Source of the DNA: Selenomonadaceae bacterium
Lineage (GTDB): Bacteria; Bacillota; Negativicutes; Selenomonadales; Selenomonadaceae
DNA: 9,764 nt
Reading direction: 5' to 3'
NCBI GenBank assembly: GCA_017445435.1
Contig: JAFSUE010000190.1
Location: forward strand, 1 to 9,764
Each line of letters starts with the position of its first letter. The stretch's first letter is position 1. A program made the position numbers and the translations under genes. The notes under the pieces are model-generated. The model saw only the letters and a program-made list of their open reading frames with translations. It searched no databases and was not told the origin of the DNA. Shown here piece after piece: positions 1 to 5,602 of this stretch.

Positions 1-2
1 AA

Positions 3-395
3 AACGCTGTTACATTTGAAGATAACCCCGCCGTTGCAGAAAATCCTACGGAAAATTTAAGCGCAGAATTTATTGACGTTGTGCCAGAAAATTTTAATGT
101 AGATGAAAATATTGTTACGATACAGCCCATAAGTTTAAGCGCGAATGAATTTGAAAATAATTCAACTGCTACAGAAAATTTAACTGCGGAATTTGCTGAC
201 GTTGCGCCAGAAAATTTAATTGCAACTGAAAATATTGTTACGGTACAGCCCATAAATTCAAGCGCGAATGAATTTGCTGAAAAAAATTTAAATGCTGAAC
301 CGATTGTCATTCCAGAGCAAAATTTAAATGCCGATTCAACCGTTGAAAGTAACGACCAACCGACGATAACCGACAACAATTCAGTGAAAGGATAA
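3..395 (+). CDS. C-terminal tail of an acidic, Asn-rich tandem-repeat protein (5' end outside window)
   Basis: The reading frame is open to the left edge, so the GTG at 81 is only an internal Val codon and the gene starts upstream. The 130 visible residues are low-complexity, rich in Asn, Glu, Ala, Thr and Val, with no Cys, Trp or His and no membrane segment. They contain two copies of a 41-residue repeat (ENLSAEF...IVTIQPI...SANEF) and a short degenerate third copy (NLNAEP, NLNADS). The tail looks disordered and acidic. It ends with TAA only 4 bases before the Hsp70 gene, whose AAAGGA ribosome binding site lies in its last codons, so the two are almost certainly co-transcribed. I do not recognise the family. 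A co-chaperone or client role for the Hsp70 is possible but only inferred from position. The functional domain, if any, is upstream of the window. Confidence 0.7.
   Translation, partial: NAVTFEDNPAVAENPTENLSAEFIDVVPENFNVDENIVTIQPISLSANEFENNSTATENLTAEFADVAPENLIATENIVTVQPINSSANEFAEKNLNAEPIVIPEQNLNADSTVESNDQPTITDNNSVKG
51..296 (+). repeat. 123-bp tandem repeat (two copies) inside the Asn-rich CDS
   Basis: Copy 1 is about 51-173 and copy 2 about 174-296; both start with GAAAATTTAA. They stay close at the DNA level (shared GAAAATATTGTTACG, TACAGCCCATAA and AAGCGCGAATGAATTT) and in frame (41 codons), so the duplication is fairly recent or kept alike by recombination. A decayed third unit begins near 285 with two short NLNA-like motifs. 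Confidence 0.75.
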
Positions 396-399
396 AAAT

Positions 400-2079
400 A
401 TGGGCTTTTATGTTGGCATTGACTTAGGGACGACTAATAGCACCGTTTCAGTGATACAAACAAAAAATTTTGACGACTCCCCGCTTGATACGCTTACGAC
501 TTGCCCCATTTACCAATTCAATGAACGTGTCGGCGAAGATTTTGCAGATATTTGTTTACCTTCGGCGCTTTACTTCGACATTAATAATAAGCGCGTTTAT
601 ACTGGGCATTACGCCAAATTATTTTATTCTTCTGGCTATAGATCTTTACAAACTGCAAAGTCTATAAAAACTAGAATGGGTGGAGATTCGCGCCTAGAAA
701 TTCCGCCCTTTTCAGGTAACGGCGAATCGAAAATTTTTGATATGAAAGAATGCGCGTCTTTTTTCATACGGACGATAGTTAATTCATTGAAAAGGCACTA
801 CCCCAACATTGCAAATATAACTGATGAATGCGTCGTGACTGTACCAGCGGCGTTTAATGATGATGAACGCGTCGCTACAAAAAATGCTGTACTTTTAGGC
901 GGCTTTAAAAATTGTACGATTTTGGATGAACCAACTGCCGCGTTGCTTTCGTACATAAACAGTAGCGCCTACAATGATGATGACGAAGAGGAAGACACCG
1001 TTTACAAAATGGTTTACGATATAGGCGGCGGCACTCTTGACGTATCCATTGCAAAGTTGACTGATGACGGCTACGGCGGCTACACGGTGGATATTGTTGG
1101 ACTTTCAGACAGAATGAATTTAGGCGGCGACAATTTCGACCGTATACTTGGCGCTTATTTTCTAAAAGAATTTGAGGCTACACGGGAGAAGATTGAAACG
1201 CGTTCAAAAGAAGATCAAAGTAGAATCATTGCTCGATTAGTTTCAAATGCCGAATCTTATAAAATTGAACTCAATGAAAAGATTCTGCCCAACTTGGACA
1301 ATCCACGCCGTTTAGACAGAGTACAAATAAAAGTTAGCTTTAACCTGATTGACGGAATGGCGGTAAATGGAGTTGTGCTAAAGAAATCGCATTTCGACGA
1401 TCTTTTCTCCCGTTTCACTTCGCCAAATGAAACGAAATTCGGATTGTTAGCGCCGATTAAAACTGCCTTGCGTCGCAGTAACCTTGATAAAGATGACATT
1501 AGCGAAGTTATTTTAACTGGCGGTATGTCAACTTTTTATTCTGTCCATGAGACGTTGCAACAATTTTTCGGTGATGTACCTATGAATGTTGTTGAAGATA
1601 CGCGGACGGCAGTTTCACGCGGCGCGGCGTTGTACCATTGGAGTCTTGATGATAGAAATGTTGCTTACGACGTACGAAAGATTGACACAATTAGTAACAA
1701 GTTGGCTAGCAATATTTACGTTCGCAATTCCGACGGAAAATTTGAATTGCTTATCCCTACCGATATGAGCGTAAAAAGCGGAACTTTCTTTTACACAATC
1801 GCTGATGATGATGTAGCCTTCCTGCCGTTTTACCTTTACAGCGGCAGTGAACCGACAGACGGCGAAGATAACACCGCTACTTATACGCAACTTACTGGGC
1901 GTATGATTAAGGCTAAGCCTGAATATAAAAAAGGCGCCAAAATTCCAATTTCTTGGTCAATCGACGACAATAAAGTTATTAACATTCAACTGCAGGACGA
2001 CAAAAGTATAAGTCTGTCTCAACTTTTGACGCAAGATGAAATTGAACAAAGTATAGTTAATGATTATAAAGTTAATTAA
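400..2079 (+). CDS. Divergent Hsp70-family chaperone (HscC/DnaK-like, short C-terminus)
   Basis: 559 residues. The actin-like ATPase domain (about 1-410) is complete: phosphate-1 loop GIDLGTTNS (6-14), connect-1 region VPAAFNDDER (148-157) followed by LDEPTAALLSY (175-185), phosphate-2 DIGGGTLDVS (207-216), LGGDNFD (241-247) and the adenosine motif LTGGMS (372-377) with SRGAALY (406-412). K90 in AKSIKTRMG probably corresponds to the catalytic DnaK Lys70. An acidic insert (NDDDEEED, about 192-199) precedes phosphate-2. The remaining 150 residues form a short beta-type substrate domain. The helical lid and C-terminal tail of DnaK (about 640 residues) are absent, and no DnaK-like hydrophobic linker (DVLLLD) is evident. 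An ATP-dependent cytosolic chaperone with specialised clients is expected. AAAGGA at 387-392 sets the ATG. It is coupled to the repeat protein upstream; no dnaJ or grpE is adjacent, so it is not the housekeeping dnaK. Confidence 0.92.
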   Translation: MGFYVGIDLGTTNSTVSVIQTKNFDDSPLDTLTTCPIYQFNERVGEDFADICLPSALYFDINNKRVYTGHYAKLFYSSGYRSLQTAKSIKTRMGGDSRLEIPPFSGNGESKIFDMKECASFFIRTIVNSLKRHYPNIANITDECVVTVPAAFNDDERVATKNAVLLGGFKNCTILDEPTAALLSYINSSAYNDDDEEEDTVYKMVYDIGGGTLDVSIAKLTDDGYGGYTVDIVGLSDRMNLGGDNFDRILGAYFLKEFEATREKIETRSKEDQSRIIARLVSNAESYKIELNEKILPNLDNPRRLDRVQIKVSFNLIDGMAVNGVVLKKSHFDDLFSRFTSPNETKFGLLAPIKTALRRSNLDKDDISEVILTGGMSTFYSVHETLQQFFGDVPMNVVEDTRTAVSRGAALYHWSLDDRNVAYDVRKIDTISNKLASNIYVRNSDGKFELLIPTDMSVKSGTFFYTIADDDVAFLPFYLYSGSEPTDGEDNTATYTQLTGRMIKAKPEYKKGAKIPISWSIDDNKVINIQLQDDKSISLSQLLTQDEIEQSIVNDYKVN

Positions 2080-2113
2080 AGGCTATCTATAAATTTAATT
2101 TTGAAAAAATTTT

Positions 2114-2845
2114 TTAAAAATTTCTCTGCCGAAAAATTTCATACATTAAAACTGCCGCCGCCGCTGATGCGTTGAGTGAATTTATTTTTCCAGCCATTGG
2201 AATTTTTATCAGCACGTCGCAATTTTCACGCGTCAAACGGCGCATTCCCTTACCTTCATTGCCGATAACTAAAACTATTCCGCCTGTTAAATCTGCGTCG
2301 TAAAAATTTTTTTCAGCGTCCATTGAACTGCCGACAACCATTAAATTCATTTCACGCAATTTTTCCAAAGTTTGAGCAACGTTGACGACTTGCGCAACTT
2401 TCACGTATTCAACAGCGCCAGCTGAAATTTTTGCAACCGTTGAATTTAATGAAACACTTCGACGCTTAGGAATTATTACGCCGTGAACTCCTGCCGCATC
2501 TGCTGTACGTAATATCGCGCCAAAATTTTGTGGGTCTTCTAATTCGTCAAGCAAAATTATAAACGGCGGTTGCTTCTTCGATTCAGCAAGCGCTAAAATT
2601 TCTTCTAATGTCGAATAAGCTACTGGCGCGGCAATGGCAATAACGCCTTGATGACGACCGCTAAAAAGTTTGTCAAGTTTTGCGCTATTCGTGAACTCAC
2701 AAAAAATTCCCGCCTCATTCGCTAAGGCGAGAATTTTTTTTATTGAGCCTTCACTGCCCTGCGCGATAAAAATTTTGCTGATTGTTCGTCCTGCCTTCAA
2801 CGCTTCAGTTACGGCGTTTCGACCGACGATTAAATTTTCTTCCAT
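2114..2845 (-). CDS. rlmB: 23S rRNA (guanosine-2'-O-)-methyltransferase RlmB (SpoU/TrmH family)
   Basis: 243 residues, the usual length for the RlmB/YacO group. RlmB methylates the 2'-O of G2251 in the P-loop of 23S rRNA with S-adenosylmethionine (family knowledge). The N-terminal substrate-binding domain (about 1-75) begins VGRNAVTEAL (7-16) and includes RHQGVIA (64-70). The SPOUT domain has all three knotted-fold motifs: motif 1 DPQNFGAILRTADAAG (104-119, with N107 and R113), motif 2 IGNEGKGM (194-201) and motif 3 IPMAGKINSLNASAAAAVL (215-233). The start is ATG with a weak GGTGA site about 4 bases upstream. It converges on the Hsp70 gene with 34 AT-rich bases between the stops and no GC-rich terminator. 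The VWA gene lies 66 bp upstream on the same strand. RlmB versus another TrmH-group enzyme is judged from length and motifs. Confidence 0.9.
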   Translation of the reverse strand: MEENLIVGRNAVTEALKAGRTISKIFIAQGSEGSIKKILALANEAGIFCEFTNSAKLDKLFSGRHQGVIAIAAPVAYSTLEEILALAESKKQPPFIILLDELEDPQNFGAILRTADAAGVHGVIIPKRRSVSLNSTVAKISAGAVEYVKVAQVVNVAQTLEKLREMNLMVVGSSMDAEKNFYDADLTGGIVLVIGNEGKGMRRLTRENCDVLIKIPMAGKINSLNASAAAAVLMYEIFRQRNF

Positions 2846-2860
2846 ATAATCACCGCGCAG

Positions 2861-2888
2861 ATTATATCAGAAAAATTTTTTGCCGCAA
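2861..2888 (-). promoter_or_regulatory. Candidate rlmB promoter
   Basis: On the minus strand a perfect TATAAT -10 box lies at 2866-2861, with a weak -35 (TTGCGG, 2888-2883) 16 bp upstream. This would give a short leader before the rlmB ATG at 2845. The gap from the VWA stop codon is only 66 bp, so rlmB may also be read through from the VWA gene. Confidence 0.35.
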
Positions 2889-2911
2889 ATATTTTTGTAA
2901 ATCAATGCAAA

Positions 2912-3574
2912 TTACTTTTTACCTTTTTTACGCGATTCAAAATCTTCATCAAGTTCTTTGCGCCATTCGTCATCAACAGGCATGCCCATTGGAGCTGCAG
3001 CGGCAAACGCGCCCATAAAACTACTGACTGCCGCAAAACGCTTTTCCGTACCTGTGCTGTCATTGTGATAATTAACTGCGCGGCTAGCACGTATGCCCAT
3101 ATGACTTGCAACGCTTATCGCGTCAATGTTCGCGCCCATAAAAATAAATTCCCAGCCTTTTTCCTGTTGCGCTTCGACAAGCTTTTTAATTTCTTTGTAT
3201 GAAAAGCGCTCACTGGAATTTTCTTCGCCGTCAGTCGTGATAACGAAAAGCGTTTTAGCAGGTCTATCTTCTTCGCGAGCGTACTTGTGAACGTTTTTAA
3301 TGTGTTTAATCGCGTCTCCAATCGCGTCAAGTAGAGCCGTTGAACCGCGCGTTTCATAATCTTTATCCGTCATTGGTTGAATGTCGGCAAGCGGTACGCG
3401 GTCATGCAGTACAACCGATTCGTGGTCAAAAAGTATTGTCGAAATCAAAACGTCGCCTTCAGACTTTTTCTGTTTTTCAATCATCGAATTGAAACCGCCG
3501 ATAGTGTCCGACTCAAGTCCAGTCATTGAGCCGCTACGATCCAGGATAAAGACAACTTCCGTCAAATTTTTCAT
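2912..3574 (-). CDS. Small cytosolic von Willebrand factor A (VWA) domain protein
   Basis: 220 residues, nearly all one VWA domain. The metal-ion-dependent adhesion site is complete: DRSGS (D12, S14, S16) after the hydrophobic strand TEVVFIL, T79 in TRGSTALLDAI, and D115 in ITTDGEENS. There is no signal peptide or membrane segment, so it should act in the cytosol, binding a partner through the bound divalent metal. The C-terminal 35 residues turn alanine- and methionine-rich (FMGAFAAAAPMGM), then charged, ending in a basic RKKGKK tail. The start is fixed by a perfect AGGAGG at 3588-3583, 8 bases before the ATG. It resembles the TerY-like stand-alone VWA proteins of many Firmicutes, which are often linked to stress or conflict systems, but no ter or MoxR gene is present here. 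Its partner is unknown. The Hsp70 gene is close but on the opposite strand. Confidence 0.88.
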   Translation of the reverse strand: MKNLTEVVFILDRSGSMTGLESDTIGGFNSMIEKQKKSEGDVLISTILFDHESVVLHDRVPLADIQPMTDKDYETRGSTALLDAIGDAIKHIKNVHKYAREEDRPAKTLFVITTDGEENSSERFSYKEIKKLVEAQQEKGWEFIFMGANIDAISVASHMGIRASRAVNYHNDSTGTEKRFAAVSSFMGAFAAAAPMGMPVDDEWRKELDEDFESRKKGKK

Positions 3575-3612
3575 TTTTCATTCCTCCTAAAATTTTTTAC
3601 ATTTTGAATTAT

Positions 3613-3641
3613 ATTATAATCAATGTACAAAGAAATGTACA
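3613..3641 (-). promoter_or_regulatory. Candidate promoter of the VWA gene
   Basis: Minus-strand TATAAT at 3618-3613 and TGTACA (4 of 6 to consensus -35) at 3641-3636, with a 17-bp spacer. The predicted transcript starts roughly 30-35 bases before the VWA ATG, leaving room for its AGGAGG site. A second overlapping TATAAT lies at 3613-3608. Confidence 0.45.
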
Positions 3642-3643
3642 TT
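3622..3643. promoter_or_regulatory. Operator-like inverted repeat AATGTAC-N8-GTACATT
   Basis: Perfect 7-bp arms (3622-3628 and 3637-3643) around an 8-bp AT-rich centre. The repeat covers the proposed -35 box and part of the spacer of the VWA promoter, the position expected for a repressor dimer. The cognate regulator is unknown. The hairpin itself is too weak and has no T-run, so it is not a terminator. Confidence 0.4.
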
Positions 3644-3713
3644 ACAATAAAAAATTTGCGTTAAAATTTTAAATGATTGTCACCTAGGGGCAGTTTGTAA
3701 ATAAAAAAATTGA

Positions 3714-3731
3714 GGTACTTCGCGGCATTTC
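3714..3731 (+). repeat. 18-bp direct repeat, copy 1
   Basis: GGTACTTCGCGGCATTTC occurs here and exactly again at 4021-4038, 307 bp away. Both copies are followed within a few bases by AGCGCC and then by AT-rich repeats, showing that the two elements share a head module. Confidence 0.85.
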
Positions 3732-3752
3732 CCAGCGCCTAACCGCTACGCG

Positions 3753-3797
3753 GAATTAAGAATTTAGAATGTATAATGTAGAATTAATTCTTAATTC
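3753..3797. repeat. AT-rich inverted repeat inside element 1
   Basis: GAATTAAGAATT (3753-3764) pairs perfectly with AATTCTTAATTC (3786-3797) across a 21-base loop. An alternative pairing joins AATTTAGAAT (3761-3770) with ATTCTAAATT (3801-3810). The same AATTAAGAATT/GTAGAATT wording reappears after efp near 4860-4885, so it is a dispersed intergenic motif. Confidence 0.6.
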
Positions 3798-3838
3798 ATA
3801 ATTCTAAATTAGAAAAAGTGCCGCTATGTTTCTTTTTG

Positions 3839-3869
3839 CTACTTTTTCTTTGCGCCAAAGAAAAAGTAG
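3839..3869. repeat. Perfect 14-bp hairpin with CGC loop
   Basis: CTACTTTTTCTTTG (3839-3852), loop CGC (3853-3855), CAAAGAAAAAGTAG (3856-3869). The arms pair without a mismatch. No T-run follows on either strand, so a classic intrinsic terminator is unlikely; it looks like the central stem of the repeat element. Confidence 0.75.
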
Positions 3870-4020
3870 TTCAATAAAAAATCAAAAATAATTTCAAGTT
3901 GAAGTTTACCAACAGCCCCTAGTACACAATTTTTATCGGTGAACGCGTCTTAGTGGTACGTGTAAAAAAGTAGATGGTGTTGAATAAATAAATGCTGAAT
4001 CTCTCAAGCTATAAAATAAA

Positions 4021-4038
4021 GGTACTTCGCGGCATTTC
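4021..4038 (+). repeat. 18-bp direct repeat, copy 2
   Basis: Exact second copy of the block at 3714-3731. It is followed by TAGCGCC where copy 1 has CCAGCGCC. Confidence 0.85.
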
Positions 4039-4071
4039 TAGCGCCCTGCGAAGTTGGACACGTGATTAATG

Positions 4072-4091
4072 CGTAATTCGTAATTCGTAAT
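4072..4091. repeat. Heptamer tandem repeat (CGTAATT), about 2.9 copies
   Basis: CGTAATT, CGTAATT, CGTAAT at a strict 7-bp period. GCGTAAT also occurs singly after efp (4892-4898). It resembles short tandem heptamer repeats that scatter through intergenic regions of some bacteria. Confidence 0.65.
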
Positions 4092-4218
4092 GAAATTTTT
4101 TGTTCCAAAAGAAAAAAAGTTTAATAAAAAAATTAAAATTATTCAACACGACCTAGACGACAAAATTTATACGCGAATAAAAATTTTCTCCTGCATTATA
4201 ATTAAATGAGTCGACACA

Positions 4219-4247
4219 TTGACTTTCAAAAAAATTTTTGTTAGCAT
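4219..4247 (+). promoter_or_regulatory. Candidate efp promoter
   Basis: TTGACT (-35, 5 of 6) at 4219-4224, a 17-bp spacer, and TAGCAT (-10, 4 of 6) at 4242-4247. The octamer TGTTAGCA occurs at 4239-4246, over the -10, and again at 4262-4269. A perfect but isolated TATAAT at 4197-4202 is an alternative -10 with no good -35. Confidence 0.4.
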
Positions 4248-4284
4248 TTTACAAATTTATATGTTAGCAAACTTTTTTTGACGT

Positions 4285-4290
4285 AGGAGG
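4285..4290 (+). promoter_or_regulatory. Ribosome binding site of efp, fixes the TTG start
   Basis: A perfect AGGAGG ends 9 bases before TTG at 4300. No ATG or GTG in this frame lies at a suitable distance, and the protein then begins MISSTDFRTG, the normal N-terminus of EF-P. Confidence 0.85.
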
Positions 4291-4299
4291 TAGATTCCA

Positions 4300-4857
4300 T
4301 TGATTTCAAGTACAGATTTTAGGACAGGTTTAACGATTGAGATTGACGGCAACGCATGGCAAGTTGTAGAGTTCCAGCACGTCAAACCTGGTAAAGGCGC
4401 GGCATTTGTACGCACGAAAATTAAAAATGTTGAAACTGGCGCCGTCGTCGAACGCACTTTCAATCCCAATGAAAAGATGCCGCCTGCGCGTCTCGATACT
4501 CACAAAATGCAGTACCTTTACGAAGAGGGCGGCAACTATACTTTCATGGATACTGAAACGTATGAACAAACTGAATTGACGAAAGATCAACTCGGCGACG
4601 CGCTTAATTATCTTATGGAAAATATGGAAGTCAATCTGCAGACTTTCAAAGGTCGTATTATCGGCGTCAACCTTCCCAATTCCGTCGAATTGAAAGTTAC
4701 GGAATGTGAACCCGCCGTCAAAGGCAACACCGCTACTGGCGCTACGAAAAATGCGACGCTTGAAACTGGCTACGTCGTCCGCGTACCGCTTTTCATAAAT
4801 GAAGGCGACATTTTAAGAATCGATACTCGTACTGGCAACTACATCGAAAGAGCCTAA
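4300..4857 (+). CDS. efp: Translation elongation factor P
   Basis: 185 residues, full family length. EF-P binds between the P and E sites of the ribosome and relieves stalling at consecutive prolines. Three beta-barrel domains are visible: KOW-like N-terminal (about 1-63, with HVKPGKGAAFVRTKIKN), a central OB domain (about 70-127, YLYEEGGNYTFMDTETYEQ) and a C-terminal OB domain (about 131-185, ending VPLFINEGDILRIDTRTGNYIERA). The loop-tip lysine is K32 (PGKG), the residue modified with 5-aminopentanol in Bacillus subtilis; the loop is of that Firmicutes kind, but the modification in this organism cannot be read from sequence. The start is TTG with AGGAGG upstream. It is transcribed alone, between the repeat-rich region and an intrinsic terminator; the usual pepP neighbour is absent. 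Confidence 0.97.
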   Translation: MISSTDFRTGLTIEIDGNAWQVVEFQHVKPGKGAAFVRTKIKNVETGAVVERTFNPNEKMPPARLDTHKMQYLYEEGGNYTFMDTETYEQTELTKDQLGDALNYLMENMEVNLQTFKGRIIGVNLPNSVELKVTECEPAVKGNTATGATKNATLETGYVVRVPLFINEGDILRIDTRTGNYIERA

Positions 4858-4898
4858 CTTAATTAAGAATTAAGAATGTAGAATTGGGAATGCGTAAT
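4858..4898 (+). repeat. AT-rich dispersed repeat fragment after efp
   Basis: TTAATTAAGAATTAAGAATG then TAGAATT and GCGTAAT: the same wording as the interior of element 1 (3753-3785) and the heptamer of element 2. It is probably a remnant of the same repeat family. Confidence 0.45.
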
Positions 4899-4910
4899 AA
4901 AAAGATAAAG

Positions 4911-4942
4911 CCTTTAGGAATTTTCCTAAAGGTCTTTTTTTT
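4911..4942 (+). terminator. Intrinsic terminator of efp, possibly bidirectional
   Basis: CCTTTAGGAA (4911-4920) pairs with TTCCTAAAGG (4923-4932); the working stem is CCTTTAGG with an AATTTT loop. It is followed by TC and eight T (4935-4942). On the minus strand the same stem is followed by CTTTATCTTTTT, so it may also end the acetyltransferase operon that converges from the right. Confidence 0.88.
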
Positions 4943-4975
4943 ATTAAGAATTATTTTTTACTACAAGCTAAAATT

Positions 4976-5590
4976 TTAAATTTCTCCTTCGTGATTCGCC
5001 GCTATATAATTTTCTGCGTCAAAGTCAACCTTTTTTATAAACTTCGCAGGAATGCCGCCGACAATCGTATAAGGTTCAACGTCTTTCGTGACGACTGCGC
5101 CAGCCGCTACAACTGCCCATTCACCAATCGTCACGCCTTGCAAAATCGTTGCGTTACTGCCAATCCAGACGTTATCGCAAATTTTTATCGGCGCGTAGCT
5201 AAGCTTACGATTTAAATTCGGTTCAAGTGCATGATTCGCCGTTGCCAGTACGACGTTGTGACCGATGAAAACTCTATCGCCAATCGTTATGCCGCCTTGA
5301 TCTTGAAAGTGACAGCTTGAGTTGACAAAATCAAATTTGCCGAAAGTTATATTTTTTCCGAAGTCAGCGTAAAATGGCGGGAACAGTCTAAAACTTGGGT
5401 CAACTTGCTTGTGCGTCAGCCGTGACATAATTTCTACAATTTCTTCAGGCGTATGGTAACTTGTATTAAGTTCCATTTCAATTTTGCGCGTCTCTTGGCA
5501 GAGGTCTGCAAAAAATTTTGCGCGTTCAGGATTATTTATCGCGGGGTGATTTTCATCTGCGAAAGTTGCTAAAAGTTCTTCAAGTGTCAT
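4976..5590 (-). CDS. Sugar O-acetyltransferase, hexapeptide-repeat (maltose/NodL/LacA-like)
   Basis: 204 residues, the usual size for the Maa/LacA/NodL group, which moves an acetyl group from acetyl-CoA to a sugar hydroxyl in the cytosol as a trimer. After a helical N-terminus (about 1-60) comes the left-handed beta-helix: ITFGKFDFVNSSC (81-93), ITIGDRVFIGHNVVLA (101-116), then a loop with the catalytic histidine H120 (TANHALEP), KICDNVWIGSNATILQGVTIGEWAVVAAG with typical hexapeptide spacing (136-164), and the closing TKDVEPYTIVGGIPAKFIKK (168-187). The start is ATG with AGGG about 10 bases upstream, overlapping the stop of the lipoprotein gene 12 bp away, so it is last in an operon with that gene and the exported hydrolase. 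The acceptor sugar cannot be told. A xenobiotic (Vat-like) acetyltransferase is less likely because the N-terminus is of the Maa type. Confidence 0.85.
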   Translation of the reverse strand: MTLEELLATFADENHPAINNPERAKFFADLCQETRKIEMELNTSYHTPEEIVEIMSRLTHKQVDPSFRLFPPFYADFGKNITFGKFDFVNSSCHFQDQGGITIGDRVFIGHNVVLATANHALEPNLNRKLSYAPIKICDNVWIGSNATILQGVTIGEWAVVAAGAVVTKDVEPYTIVGGIPAKFIKKVDFDAENYIAANHEGEI

Positions 5591-5602
5591 AAAAATTTTT
5601 CC

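Larger units (their letters stand above)
3676..3930. mobile_element. MITE-like palindromic element 1 (no coding capacity)
   Basis: The ends form imperfect terminal inverted repeats. 3684-3702 (CTAGGGGCAGTTTGTAAAT) matches the reverse complement of 3904-3922 at 17 of 19 positions, and extending to 3676/3930 gives 21 of 27. The interior holds an AT-rich inverted repeat, a perfect 14-bp hairpin and an A-rich tail, and no transposase. No clear target-site duplication flanks it. The size and structure suit a non-autonomous miniature element or another dispersed palindromic repeat; mobility is inferred only. Confidence 0.5.
3971..4155. mobile_element. MITE-like palindromic element 2, a shorter relative of element 1
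   Basis: Terminal inverted repeats: 3971-3987 matches the reverse complement of 4139-4155 at 15 of 17 positions, with an unbroken 11-bp core GTGTTGAATAA. It shares the 18-bp head block (4021-4038) with element 1. Its A-rich tail (CCAAAAGAAAAAAAGT, then TTAATAAAAAAATTAAAAT) aligns with 3855-3895 of element 1. It lacks the perfect central hairpin and has a heptamer repeat instead, as if decayed or a different subfamily. No coding capacity. Confidence 0.42.
3575..4299. other. 725-bp non-coding region, repeat-rich
   Basis: I see no convincing gene between the VWA and efp start codons. In order it holds: a minus-strand promoter with an inverted repeat (3608-3643); a 255-bp palindromic element (3676-3930); 40 bp without a recognisable signal; a second, smaller related element (3971-4155); an AT-rich stretch with an isolated TATAAT (4197-4202); and the efp promoter region (4219-4290). 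Start codons in the repeat elements lack ribosome binding sites. A small RNA inside the hairpin-rich part cannot be excluded. Confidence 0.7.

Noticed and set aside
81..395. GTG at 81 as the true start of a 104-residue protein
   Set aside because: The frame is open to the window edge, the codon falls inside the first repeat unit, and no ribosome binding site precedes it.
400..2079. Housekeeping dnaK
   Set aside because: The protein is 559 residues and lacks the lid domain and usual C-terminal tail. grpE, dnaJ and hrcA are not adjacent.
2080..2113. Terminator between the convergent Hsp70 and rlmB genes
   Set aside because: Only A/T runs such as GAAAAAATTTTTT are present; no GC-containing stem was found.
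400..3574. A complete Hsp70-VWA conflict or defence system
   Set aside because: The genes are on opposite strands with rlmB between them, and no effector, nuclease, MoxR ATPase or protease partner is visible.
3839..3869. Intrinsic terminator
   Set aside because: The stem is AT-rich and no T-run follows on either strand.
3714..4038. Exact 18-bp repeats as a possible CRISPR array
   Set aside because: There are only two copies 307 bp apart, set within longer related elements. There is no regular spacer spacing and no cas gene.
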